DNA from: Campylobacter coli 76339
GTDB taxonomy: Bacteria > Campylobacterota > Campylobacteria > Campylobacterales > Campylobacteraceae
Length of the DNA stretch: 64,000 nt
NCBI GenBank assembly: GCA_000470055.1
Contig: HG326877.1
Span: forward strand, 690,662 to 754,661
Direction of reading: 5' to 3'
Part shown: positions 56,149 through 64,000 of the stretch, one piece after another
Layout of the letters: each line of letters begins with the position of its first letter
Numbering within the stretch: position 1 is the first letter of the stretch
Translations under genes and position numbers: made by a program
Notes under the pieces: model-generated
What the model was told of the DNA's origin: nothing
Database searches by the model: none
The model's input: the letters and a program-made list of their open reading frames with translations, nothing else

Positions 56149-57539
56149 AATTTTTTATATCAATCATTTTTTTTATAAGTGGACTTTTTGCCCTAGATTT
56201 AGAATTTAGCGTGGGAGAAAATGGAAAAAGCTTAGATGATAATAATACGATTTTGATTTTTGGGGGAATTCAAGGTGATGAGCCTGGTGGATTTCACGCG
56301 GCAAGCTTGCTTTTGAGTGATTATAATATCACTAAGGGTAAAATCATAGTTGCTCCTAATTTAGCTTTTGATAGTATTATCAAGCGCTCTCGCGGAAATA
56401 ATGGAGATTTAAACCGCAAATTTGCAAACCTAAGTCCAAAGGATCCTGATTATCAAACAGTTAAGCGCATTAAAGAGCTTATCTTACTTCCTGAAGTTAG
56501 CATGGTGATCAACCTTCACGATGGTTGGGGTTTTTACAAACCTACTTATATAGACGCTATGCAAAATCCTAAGCGTTGGGGAAATTCAAGTGTGATTGAT
56601 ACAAATGAAATCAATGCGAGCAAATATCCTGATCTTGAAAGTATAGCTACTCAAACTGTAAATAGCGTCAATGCTTCTTTGGTTGATCCAAAACATGCCT
56701 ATCATCTTAAAAATACTAAAACTCAAGAACTTGGTGATACTGAAATGCTAAAAGCTTTAACATATTTTGTTATATCCAATCACAAAGCCGCTTTTGCAAA
56801 TGAAGCAAGTAAAAATTTGCCTGTAAATTTAAGAGCTTATTATCATCTTTTAGCCATCGAAAATTATCTAAAAACAGCAGGAATTGAATTTACTAGAACC
56901 TTTGAGCTTACCCCACAAGGTGTTGATAAGGCGATCAATCAAGAGCTTGAAGTCAAGCTTTTTGATGATAAAATTTTACTTTCTTTAAAAAATCCAAGAA
57001 AAACTATCAATTATGTGCCTTTTCCTATCAATAAAGAATTAAATTATAACACCAGCAACGAGCTTACCGCGGTTATAGCCGAGAAAAAATCTTTTTATAT
57101 TCAGTATGGTAACCGATTTCAAACAAGGCTTTATCCCGAATATCTTGAATTTAGCAGTCCTTTTAACAAAGTAACCCTACAAGTAGATGGCAATGAAACT
57201 GTAGCGAATTTTGGAACAAAAGTCCAAGTCAAAGAAAATTTTCTTGTGCCAAGGATCAAAGGTGCGCGCGTAAATATCATAGGCTTTGATCATGGCAGGG
57301 ATGAAAGCAATATTTTAGTTTCTAAAAAAAATATGCAAAAGCCTTATTCTTTGGATATGGCAGGAAAAATTTATCGCGTAGAATTTTATGAGTTAAGAGA
57401 GGCAAATTTACAGCAATCTTTAGAAGATAGCATTGAAAGCAAGCTTATCAAAAATGCTAAAATTCTTGATCTTGCTACCTTAAAAACCGCAAAAGCTAAA
57501 GATAAATTTATCGGTTCTATTTTAGTGGAATTTGAATGA
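56145..57539 (+). CDS. pgp1: Peptidoglycan DL-carboxypeptidase Pgp1
   Basis: 464 residues with signal peptide [17 protein letters not shown]14-like zinc site: Q43 and E46 in [10 protein letters not shown] (glutamine in place of the usual histidine) and H125 in NLHDGWGF. It trims tripeptide to dipeptide in the periplasm and is required for the helical cell shape in C. jejuni. It overlaps dxr and tsaD by 4 bases, so it is part of a housekeeping operon. Confidence 0.95.
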   Translation: MKFFISIIFFISGLFALDLEFSVGENGKSLDDNNTILIFGGIQGDEPGGFHAASLLLSDYNITKGKIIVAPNLAFDSIIKRSRGNNGDLNRKFANLSPKDPDYQTVKRIKELILLPEVSMVINLHDGWGFYKPTYIDAMQNPKRWGNSSVIDTNEINASKYPDLESIATQTVNSVNASLVDPKHAYHLKNTKTQELGDTEMLKALTYFVISNHKAAFANEASKNLPVNLRAYYHLLAIENYLKTAGIEFTRTFELTPQGVDKAINQELEVKLFDDKILLSLKNPRKTINYVPFPINKELNYNTSNELTAVIAEKKSFYIQYGNRFQTRLYPEYLEFSSPFNKVTLQVDGNETVANFGTKVQVKENFLVPRIKGARVNIIGFDHGRDESNILVSKKNMQKPYSLDMAGKIYRVEFYELREANLQQSLEDSIESKLIKNAKILDLATLKTAKAKDKFIGSILVEFE

Positions 57540-58543
57540 AAAATCTTATTTTAGCCATAGAAAGTTCTTGTGATGATAGCTCTATAGCAGTGATCGATAA
57601 AGATACTTTAGAATGTAAATTTCATAAAAAAATTTCTCAAGAGATGGACCACAATGTTTATGGCGGAGTAGTGCCTGAGCTTGCAGCAAGACTTCACAGT
57701 GAAGCCTTGCCAAGGATACTTGAACAATGCAAGGGATATTTTGATAAACTCTGTGCCATAGCTGTGACAAATGAACCTGGGCTGAGTGTTTCTTTGCTTA
57801 GTGGTATCAGCATGGCAAAGACTTTAGCGCTTAGTCTTAATTTGCCTTTAATGGCTATCAATCATCTTAAAGGCCATATTTATAGTCTTTTTTTAGAAGA
57901 GCCAATTTGTCTTGATATGGGAATTTTGCTTGTAAGTGGTGGGCATACCATGGTTCTTTATCTTGGGAAAGATGGAAAAATAGAAATTTTAGCAAGAACT
58001 AATGATGATAGCTTTGGCGAAAGCTTTGATAAGGTGGCCAAGATGATGAATTTGGGCTATCCTGGTGGAGTGCTTATAGAAAATTTAGCTCAAAAAGCCA
58101 AATTAAAAAATATCCACTTTAACATCCCTTTAAAACACTCCAAAGAGCTTGCTTATAGTTTTTCAGGGCTTAAAAATGCAGTGCGTTTGGAAATTTTAAA
58201 ATATGAAAATTTAGATGAAGATATAAAAGCAGAAATTGCTTATGGATTTGAAAATGCGGCATGCGGGCATATCATGGATAAACTAGAAAAGATTTTTAAT
58301 CTTTATAAATTTAAAACCTTTGGTGTTGTAGGAGGAGCAAGTGCGAATTTAAATTTGCGCACTCGTTTGCAAAATTTATGTGAAAAATATCAAAGTGAAT
58401 TAAAACTAGCTCCTTTAAAATACTGCTCCGATAATGCCTTAATGATAGCAAGAGCTGGGGCCGATGCTTATAAAAGAAAAGAATTTGTGGATATCGAAGA
58501 AGAAATTTTAAGTCCAAAAAATAAAAATTTTTTAAGGATATAA
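57536..58543 (+). CDS. tsaD: tRNA t6A synthesis protein TsaD
   Basis: 335 residues, ASKHA fold. It has AIESSCDDSS, NHLKGHIYSLF with metal histidines, LLVSGGHTM and GGASANLNLR. It transfers threonylcarbamoyl to A37 of ANN-reading tRNAs with TsaB/TsaE. Overlaps pgp1 by 4 bases. Confidence 0.96.
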   Translation: MKNLILAIESSCDDSSIAVIDKDTLECKFHKKISQEMDHNVYGGVVPELAARLHSEALPRILEQCKGYFDKLCAIAVTNEPGLSVSLLSGISMAKTLALSLNLPLMAINHLKGHIYSLFLEEPICLDMGILLVSGGHTMVLYLGKDGKIEILARTNDDSFGESFDKVAKMMNLGYPGGVLIENLAQKAKLKNIHFNIPLKHSKELAYSFSGLKNAVRLEILKYENLDEDIKAEIAYGFENAACGHIMDKLEKIFNLYKFKTFGVVGGASANLNLRTRLQNLCEKYQSELKLAPLKYCSDNALMIARAGADAYKRKEFVDIEEEILSPKNKNFLRI

Positions 58544-58545
58544 AA

Positions 58546-59073
58546 GTGAAAAGAGCTTTTACTATACTAGAACTTGTTTTTGTTATCGTGATTTTAGGAA
58601 TTTTAGCAGCGATTGCTTTGCCAAAATTCAGTTCTAGTAGAGATGAGGCTGAGGTGAGCAAATCCTTAAATAACCTTAAAACTTTAATTAACGATATAAG
58701 TATCTATGCCTTAAAAAATAGCCATTTGGGCGCTATGAATCTTATGAGTAATGTAAGCGGAGTGGAAAATGTCGATCTTAAAAATTTCACAGGTATAAAA
58801 GAAGTGAAATTTAGAGTGGGAGAAGATAAAGAGTGTATAAAGCTGATTTTCATCGATAAAAATGATTTTGTGTTGATGGGAATTTCTAGCAACGAAGCAA
58901 GTAAAAATGCCATAATTAACATAGCCAATAATCCAAAACAAGAAATTCAAAGCTTAGACTTTACAAGCAGCTCAAAAAATAAAGCTTGCGTGGCCTTAAG
59001 CAAAAATGAGAATTTTAAGAATTTGGCGAGCCAAACTTATGTTTTAATAGGGGGATTTGATGATAGTAAATAA
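58546..59073 (+). CDS. ctsG: Type II/IV pseudopilin-like transformation protein CtsG
   Basis: 175 residues from a GTG start. The prepilin peptide is very short: KRA then FTILELVFVIVILGILAAIALPKF (split here by the cleavage site), with alanine and not glycine before the cleavage point and the E5 glutamate kept. The rest is a globular head. CtsG takes part in natural DNA uptake in C. jejuni. It starts 2 bases after tsaD and overlaps the next gene by 17 bases. Confidence 0.88.
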   Translation: MKRAFTILELVFVIVILGILAAIALPKFSSSRDEAEVSKSLNNLKTLINDISIYALKNSHLGAMNLMSNVSGVENVDLKNFTGIKEVKFRVGEDKECIKLIFIDKNDFVLMGISSNEASKNAIINIANNPKQEIQSLDFTSSSKNKACVALSKNENFKNLASQTYVLIGGFDDSK

Positions 59074-60310
59074 AACTTATGAGATTGATTCTTGTGATGA
59101 TGTAGAACTTGGTATAAAAAGAGAATCAAAACTTGAATTTAAGCTTTGTTTTGATGATGAAAAAGAAATACAAGCTTTAGTTTTTATCATCCCTGGACTT
59201 GGTGGAGATGCGGACGAAAATTACCGTGAGCATTTGGCTGAATTTGTGGCAAATGAATTTAATGTAGCTGTTGTTAGCGTAAATTATCATTGTATAGGAA
59301 ATCGTCCTCAAACAGGTTCTACTTTTTTTATGGATGATATAGATAAGTTGATTTTGAAAACGAGTTGCGAAACTTTAGGCATTCAGATACCTGTTGATTT
59401 TTCGGAAATATATTCCTATAGTCAGATTAATGAAAGTTTAAAATTTATTGATAGGTGTATTACGCAATTAAAATTAGATAATAAATTACAAAGAGATTAT
59501 ATAATGGGCTTGAATATAAGCATACAGCCTGCTAAAAATGAGTATCAAAATTTTGGAGTGATGCAAGCCCAAGATCTGCTAAATGCAGCACTTTATCTTA
59601 AAACCCATGCGCCTTTTGATCTCATGGAAGGAAATATACCTGTTATCCTGATAGGAAGTTCTCATGGAGGATATTTGGCACATTTAGCAGCCAAATTTGC
59701 TCCTTGGCTTGTAGATGGAGTGATTGATAATTCTAGTTATGCTAAATTTCTTTGGCGTCTTGTGGGTTTTGGTAGAGAGATTGATTTTGCAAAATATTAT
59801 TGTTTTGGAACCGCAAATTGTTTTGAAAATATTCATATTTATTGTTCTGATAAAACTTTTTGGACAAGCAATTCAAGTTCAAATAATTTTTTTTCTATAC
59901 CAAGAAGAATGATAAGATGCATACTAGAGCCAAATCATATAGAAAATCAAGCAAATTATCCAAAACCCTATTATACAAGCTACCATTCTTTTTATGATAA
60001 AGAAATAGCTCCGCCCGATGAGAAATTAGAACTTTATAAATATTTAAAGCAATTTGATTTTGATGCCGAGCTTCATATGATAAAAAATCCAGATCAAATT
60101 GATGGTAAATTGATCAAAAACTTAGATCATGGTATGGGAATGTCTATAAAAACTTTGATTTCTAAAGAACTTCCTTGTATGCTTGAAAAAATTTTATCTA
60201 ATTCTAGAAAAGAATGGAAAAGCAAAAGCATAAGCTACCCTTGCGATGGCTTGATATATCATTTTAGCGAAAAAGACAATAAAATCAATCTAGATATCAC
60301 AAAAACTTAA
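59057..60310 (+). CDS. DUF2920 (617-family) alpha/beta-hydrolase-like protein
   Basis: 417 residues. The alpha/beta-hydrolase fold is shown by FIIPGLGGDADENYREHLAEF and the nucleophile elbow GSSHGGYLAHLAAKFAPWLVDG (serine in G-S-S-H-G), with a possible histidine near the C-terminus in LDHGMGMS. This family occurs in several copies near flagellar glycosylation genes and often carries poly-G tracts; here the only G-run, five bases at 59051-59055, is too short to slip readily. It overlaps ctsG by 17 bases. Substrate unknown. Confidence 0.8.
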   Translation: MMIVNKTYEIDSCDDVELGIKRESKLEFKLCFDDEKEIQALVFIIPGLGGDADENYREHLAEFVANEFNVAVVSVNYHCIGNRPQTGSTFFMDDIDKLILKTSCETLGIQIPVDFSEIYSYSQINESLKFIDRCITQLKLDNKLQRDYIMGLNISIQPAKNEYQNFGVMQAQDLLNAALYLKTHAPFDLMEGNIPVILIGSSHGGYLAHLAAKFAPWLVDGVIDNSSYAKFLWRLVGFGREIDFAKYYCFGTANCFENIHIYCSDKTFWTSNSSSNNFFSIPRRMIRCILEPNHIENQANYPKPYYTSYHSFYDKEIAPPDEKLELYKYLKQFDFDAELHMIKNPDQIDGKLIKNLDHGMGMSIKTLISKELPCMLEKILSNSRKEWKSKSISYPCDGLIYHFSEKDNKINLDITKT

Positions 60311-60319
60311 GGAAATTCC

Positions 60320-62140
60320 ATGAGTATCCTAGAAAAAAATATACAAGCCTTATTAAGTGGAGTCAATGAACCCCTAGGAAATAAACTTTTAAATTTTATA
60401 CAAACTAAAACTTGCTCTCGTTTTAGCATGGATGAAAAATTAAATATATATGATAAAAACAATAATATTTTTATGTATGAAAATCTAGAAGAAGAAATAA
60501 ATTATTTTTATCAAAACATTTTAAAAAAAACCTTAAGATATCCTTTTATATGTATCTATGGTATAGGCAATGCCTTACTTATTAAAAACCTAGCAAAACA
60601 TTATAAACATCTTTTTGTATTTGAAAGCGAAATAGAACTTTTTATCTTAGCTTTGAGTATAGTGGATTTGAGTGAAGAGTTAAGAGCTTATAAAATTATT
60701 TTTTTTGATTGTTCAGCAGAAGATATAGAAATTCAAATTGCTATGGTTTTTGATCAGCAAAGTATTTTGGAGTATCTAAGTTTATATGAAATGTTTATAG
60801 GTGGACGTTATTATCTTCAAAATTATGAAGCATCAATTTTATCTTTAAATGAGCTTTGTATTAAAAGTGCAGGTGTAGCGATAAGAAATGCAGATATTGC
60901 CTGCTTTTTACCTTTATTGACTTACGGACAGTTTTTACAAAACATCCCTGCTATGCTTGAAAGCATTCCTTTTCAAAGAATTTTAAGTGAAAGAAAAAAT
61001 AAATTTGAAAATGCTATTGTTGTTTCTGCAGGTCCAAGCCTAACTAAGCAGCTTTCTTTATTGAAACAATATCAAGATAAAGCACTTATTTTTTGTGCTG
61101 ACGGGGCTTTAAGCATGCTTGAAAAAGAAGGCATAACGCCTGATTATATTACAAATTTGGATTCTAGGGATTTGGCATTGAAGTTTTTTGAAAATAAGGA
61201 AAAATTAAAGCAAAGCATTGTCGTACTTGAATGTGCTACACATCCCAATGTAGTGCAAAAATTAAAGGGTAAAAACTGTATGATTATTTTAAGAGATAAA
61301 GCTTTATATCAGCGTTTCAATTTTAATGATTTTGGCTATATAGATACAGGTACCCATGTAAGTCATTTTTCTTACGCTTTGGCTTTGGCTCTTGGATGTA
61401 AAAATATCATTATGATAGGACAAGATTTAGCTTTTGACAAAGAAGGAAATTCACACACTAAAGATTTTGCTTTGGGCAAAGATGCTGATGCAAAACTAAA
61501 TTTTCCAACTCTAAGAGTTCCAGCATATGCTAACAAAGGCGAAGTTTTAACTCATATAGCTTGGAATGATTATCGTATAAAATTAGAATATTTATTTGCA
61601 AGAAATACTCAAGCAAAATTTTATAATGCCACCGAAGGAGGAGCAAAGATTAATTTTACCAAAGAGCTTTCTTTTAAAGAGTGTTGTGAAAATATTTTAC
61701 AAGAAGTAAAGCCTAGGTTTGAAATACCAAAAAAATTAACTAGAAATCGAAGCGATAAGTTGTTGAAAAAATTTCAAGAAAAACTGCGTGAAGATTTTAA
61801 AATTTGCGACCTTTTTCTAGAAGATGCTTCAAGTCTAAGCAGAGCCTTAGAAAGCATTTTGATTTCAGAGAAAAAGTTAACTTTAGAATTCTTGCAAAAA
61901 GTTTGTGATAGTATTGATAAATTTAATTTGACTGTACTTGAAGATGAATTTTTGCAAGATGAAGTTTTGAGAGGAAATTTTTCTCAAAGAGGGAAAATTA
62001 TCAGTGATGTTCTTAAGCAGCATATACAAGATCCATTGGAATTCTTACTAGCTTATATCAAATCTTATAATGAATGGCTTTTGATTTTTGTTGAGAAGCT
62101 CGGTAAAAAAGCCGATGCTATTTCTAGGATTATCCCATGA
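60320..62140 (+). CDS. Motility accessory factor (Maf), copy 1
   Basis: 606 residues. The central MAF_flag10/DUF115-type domain has VVSAGPSLTKQLSLL, FCADGALSMLEKEGITPDYITNLD and IMIGQDLAF. Maf proteins transfer pseudaminic- or legionaminic-type sugars onto flagellin. The N-terminal 111 residues and two further parts are identical to the next gene, with the remaining parts clearly diverged. Start ATG with TAAGGAAATTCC before it. I cannot say which Maf number it is. Confidence 0.88.
   Translation: MSILEKNIQALLSGVNEPLGNKLLNFIQTKTCSRFSMDEKLNIYDKNNNIFMYENLEEEINYFYQNILKKTLRYPFICIYGIGNALLIKNLAKHYKHLFVFESEIELFILALSIVDLSEELRAYKIIFFDCSAEDIEIQIAMVFDQQSILEYLSLYEMFIGGRYYLQNYEASILSLNELCIKSAGVAIRNADIACFLPLLTYGQFLQNIPAMLESIPFQRILSERKNKFENAIVVSAGPSLTKQLSLLKQYQDKALIFCADGALSMLEKEGITPDYITNLDSRDLALKFFENKEKLKQSIVVLECATHPNVVQKLKGKNCMIILRDKALYQRFNFNDFGYIDTGTHVSHFSYALALALGCKNIIMIGQDLAFDKEGNSHTKDFALGKDADAKLNFPTLRVPAYANKGEVLTHIAWNDYRIKLEYLFARNTQAKFYNATEGGAKINFTKELSFKECCENILQEVKPRFEIPKKLTRNRSDKLLKKFQEKLREDFKICDLFLEDASSLSRALESILISEKKLTLEFLQKVCDSIDKFNLTVLEDEFLQDEVLRGNFSQRGKIISDVLKQHIQDPLEFLLAYIKSYNEWLLIFVEKLGKKADAISRIIP
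60329..60636 (+). repeat. maf block 1, copy 1
   Basis: 308 bases identical to 62146-62453, offset 1817. Ends at a single A/G change, followed by 16 more matching bases. Confidence 0.93.
60929..61112 (+). repeat. maf block 2, copy 1
   Basis: 184 bases matching 62743-62926 with one difference (C/T at 60964), offset 1814. Confidence 0.93.
61328..61733 (+). repeat. maf block 3, copy 1
   Basis: 406 bases matching 63142-63547, offset 1814, no difference seen by eye. Confidence 0.93.
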
Positions 62141-63951
62141 CCACACTAGAAAAAAATATACAAGCCTTATTAAGTGGAGTCAATGAACCCCTAGGAAATA
62201 AACTTTTAAATTTTATACAAACTAAAACTTGCTCTCGTTTTAGCATGGATGAAAAATTAAATATATATGATAAAAACAATAATATTTTTATGTATGAAAA
62301 TCTAGAAGAAGAAATAAATTATTTTTATCAAAACATTTTAAAAAAAACCTTAAGATATCCTTTTATATGTATCTATGGTATAGGCAATGCCTTACTTATT
62401 AAAAACCTAGCAAAACATTATAAACATCTTTTTGTATTTGAAAGCGAAATAGAGCTTTTTATCTTAGCTTTAAATGTGGTAGATTTAAGCGAAGAGCTTT
62501 GCAGTGGAAAAATTTATCTTGTAGATATGAAAGATGATGGGATGAATTTACAATTAAGTATGCTTTTTGACCAATATGGTACTTTTGAATGGCTTTATCT
62601 TTATGATATGTTTGTAAATTGTAATTATTATCAAAATTACTTCATTGATTTTTTGACTTTGGCTAATCATAAATGTTTAGATAATATAGAATTGGTTTTA
62701 AGAGAAAATGTTTCTACTGATTTTATTATGCTTTGCTATAAGCAGTTTTTACAAAACATCCCTGCTATGCTTGAAAGTATTCCTTTTCAAAGAATTTTAA
62801 GTGAAAGAAAAAATAAATTTGAAAATGCTATTGTTGTTTCTGCAGGTCCAAGCCTAACTAAGCAGCTTTCTTTATTGAAACAATATCAAGATAAAGCACT
62901 TATTTTTTGTGCTGACGGGGCTTTAAATATACTTCTAAAAGAACATATAAAACCTGATTATATTTTAAATTTAGATTTTGAAGATTTGCCTTGTAAATTT
63001 TTTAGCGATCTTGAAGGTTGTGAAGATGCTATATTTTTGCTTGCAGCAACTACGCATCCAAGTGTAGTTGAACTTTTAAAAAATCAAAATAAAACTTTGG
63101 TTATTAGCAATATATCTTACTATAGATGCTATCGTTTAGAAGATTTTGGCTATATAGATACAGGTACCCATGTAAGTCATTTTTCTTACGCTTTGGCTTT
63201 GGCTCTTGGATGTAAAAATATCATTATGATAGGACAAGATTTAGCTTTTGACAAAGAAGGAAATTCACACACTAAAGATTTTGCTTTGGGCAAAGATGCT
63301 GATGCAAAACTAAATTTTCCAACTCTAAGAGTTCCAGCATATGCTAACAAAGGCGAAGTTTTAACTCATATAGCTTGGAATGATTATCGTATAAAATTAG
63401 AATATTTATTTGCAAGAAATACTCAAGCAAAATTTTATAATGCCACCGAAGGAGGAGCAAAGATTAATTTTACCAAAGAGCTTTCTTTTAAAGAGTGTTG
63501 TGAAAATATTTTACAAGAAGTAAAGCCTAGGTTTGAAATACCAAAAACCCTCACTGCAAATCGTAGCCAAAAAATATTTACTAAATTTAAAGATATAGTT
63601 CAAAAAAATATACAAATTTGTCAAGATTTTATAGATGATGCAAGTACTTTGGAACAAGCACTTTGTGCCATTATTAACTCAAACAAAGATTTGCCTTTGG
63701 TTTTTTTGCATAATGTATATAAAAATATTTCAAATTTTGATATGCATTTGCAACAAGATAAACTTATGGGAGATAGTTTTCTAAAAGCACTCCACGGTTA
63801 CAAGGGCAAATGTATAAGCGAGGTGATAGTATCTAAAAGTCAAAATGAGGGTCAATTTTTGATCGATTTTATTAAAGCTTATTATCAATTTTTAAAAGTT
63901 TTAATTCTAAAAATTAATGATAGAAAAGAACTTTTAATCCAAACCCTATAA
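62137..63951 (+). CDS. Motility accessory factor (Maf), copy 2
   Basis: 604 residues, same layout as copy 1. It differs in three blocks: about residues 113-201, 264-334 and from 471 to the end. Between them the sequence is the same to the base. It overlaps copy 1 by 4 bases. The specific parts could set flagellin site or sugar preference, which is inference. No gene follows within the 49 bases left. Confidence 0.88.
   Translation: MTTLEKNIQALLSGVNEPLGNKLLNFIQTKTCSRFSMDEKLNIYDKNNNIFMYENLEEEINYFYQNILKKTLRYPFICIYGIGNALLIKNLAKHYKHLFVFESEIELFILALNVVDLSEELCSGKIYLVDMKDDGMNLQLSMLFDQYGTFEWLYLYDMFVNCNYYQNYFIDFLTLANHKCLDNIELVLRENVSTDFIMLCYKQFLQNIPAMLESIPFQRILSERKNKFENAIVVSAGPSLTKQLSLLKQYQDKALIFCADGALNILLKEHIKPDYILNLDFEDLPCKFFSDLEGCEDAIFLLAATTHPSVVELLKNQNKTLVISNISYYRCYRLEDFGYIDTGTHVSHFSYALALALGCKNIIMIGQDLAFDKEGNSHTKDFALGKDADAKLNFPTLRVPAYANKGEVLTHIAWNDYRIKLEYLFARNTQAKFYNATEGGAKINFTKELSFKECCENILQEVKPRFEIPKTLTANRSQKIFTKFKDIVQKNIQICQDFIDDASTLEQALCAIINSNKDLPLVFLHNVYKNISNFDMHLQQDKLMGDSFLKALHGYKGKCISEVIVSKSQNEGQFLIDFIKAYYQFLKVLILKINDRKELLIQTL
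62146..62453 (+). repeat. maf block 1, copy 2
   Basis: Partner of 60329-60636. Confidence 0.93.
62743..62926 (+). repeat. maf block 2, copy 2
   Basis: Partner of 60929-61112. Confidence 0.93.
63142..63547 (+). repeat. maf block 3, copy 2
   Basis: Partner of 61328-61733. Confidence 0.93.
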
Positions 63952-64000
63952 ACTATTTTTCTTTTTAAACGATATAGTTTATAACAAGTTCATGGATGAA

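Noticed and set aside
58704..58950. Two minus-strand frames inside ctsG
   Set aside because: They lack ribosome sites and lie opposite a well-supported gene.
63947..63983. Terminator after the second maf gene
   Set aside because: TATAAACTAT and ATAGTTTATA are 10-base arms, but the loop is 17 bases, the stem is AT-only and no T-run follows within the window.
1..64000. Phase-variable poly-G/C tracts
   Set aside because: The longest G or C runs I found are five bases (for example 59051-59055 and near 20361 and 20376). These are too short for the slippage known in this species.
1..64000. CRISPR array, insertion sequences or prophage
   Set aside because: No regularly spaced repeats, transposase, integrase or phage genes are visible. 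The only large repeats are the maf blocks and the autotransporter units.

Overview
This window is a chromosomal segment of Campylobacter jejuni or a very close relative. The AT-rich codon use, the tmRNA whose tag reads ANNVKFAPAYAKAA, and the gene order hydA2-feoBA ... katA-fldA-selAB ... glmS-fumC-ruvB-ssrA-ppk-nrfHA-ceuBCDE-pldA ... pgp1-ctsG-maf all point there. From memory of the NCTC 11168 map, it corresponds to about Cj1399c to Cj1341c read in reverse. That mapping is recall, not a search.

Layout. 1-3.6 kb: an orphan [NiFe]-hydrogenase small subunit, cut by the left edge, then tail-to-tail feoB/feoA for ferrous iron uptake. 3.6-9.4 kb: a tightly packed minus-strand operon of RidA, a DcuC-type carrier, a MetC-like PLP enzyme, a fumarase-superfamily lyase of the muconate-cycloisomerase type and an MmgE/PrpD protein. 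It faces the YheO/PAS-type regulator gene across a 192-bp gap that holds a 30-bp palindrome. 10.2-13.9 kb: the oxidative stress and iron block (ankyrin protein, katA, two small iron-linked genes, fldA). 14-20.1 kb: a multi-cluster ferredoxin, selA/selB, a Dsb-like gene with a broken start, and a lipoprotein. 20.1-26 kb: an MFS efflux pump, rdgB, and the MlaA/MlaC/RND lipid transport operon. 26-32.6 kb: a large subtilase autotransporter, purine salvage (PRTase and permease) and mqnE. 32.7-38.4 kb: a GlnD-like protein without catalytic motifs, glmS and fumC. 38.5-43.5 kb: an AI-2E family membrane protein, ruvB, a possible HPt protein, ssrA and ppk. 43.6-46 kb: nrfHA nitrite reductase. 46.4 kb: tRNA-Ser(GCU). 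46.5-51 kb: a PepSY membrane protein and the Fur-type controlled enterochelin uptake genes ceuBCDE. 51-52.6 kb: pldA and mobA. 52.7-60.3 kb: a long overlapping plus-strand run of rqcH, a small charged protein, cdsA, dxr, pgp1, tsaD, ctsG and a DUF2920 gene. 60.3-64 kb: two tandem maf genes (flagellin glycosylation locus) that are mosaics of each other.

The genes serve a microaerobic, amino- and organic-acid-using gut bacterium. They cover hydrogen, formate (via selenocysteine) and nitrite respiration, iron capture, peroxide defence, futalosine menaquinone synthesis, envelope lipid and peptidoglycan shape control, DNA uptake and flagellar modification.

The observations most worth following are: the RidA-DcuC-MetC-lyase-MmgE/PrpD operon as a possible pathway for an adduct of fumarate; the 30-bp palindrome beside it; the GlnD-like pseudoenzyme; the lost start codon of the Dsb-like gene; a 26-residue membrane peptide gene antisense to the RND gene; a probable leaderless rqcH mRNA; and gene-conversion blocks in the maf pair. 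No CRISPR array, insertion sequence, prophage or long poly-G contingency tract is visible.
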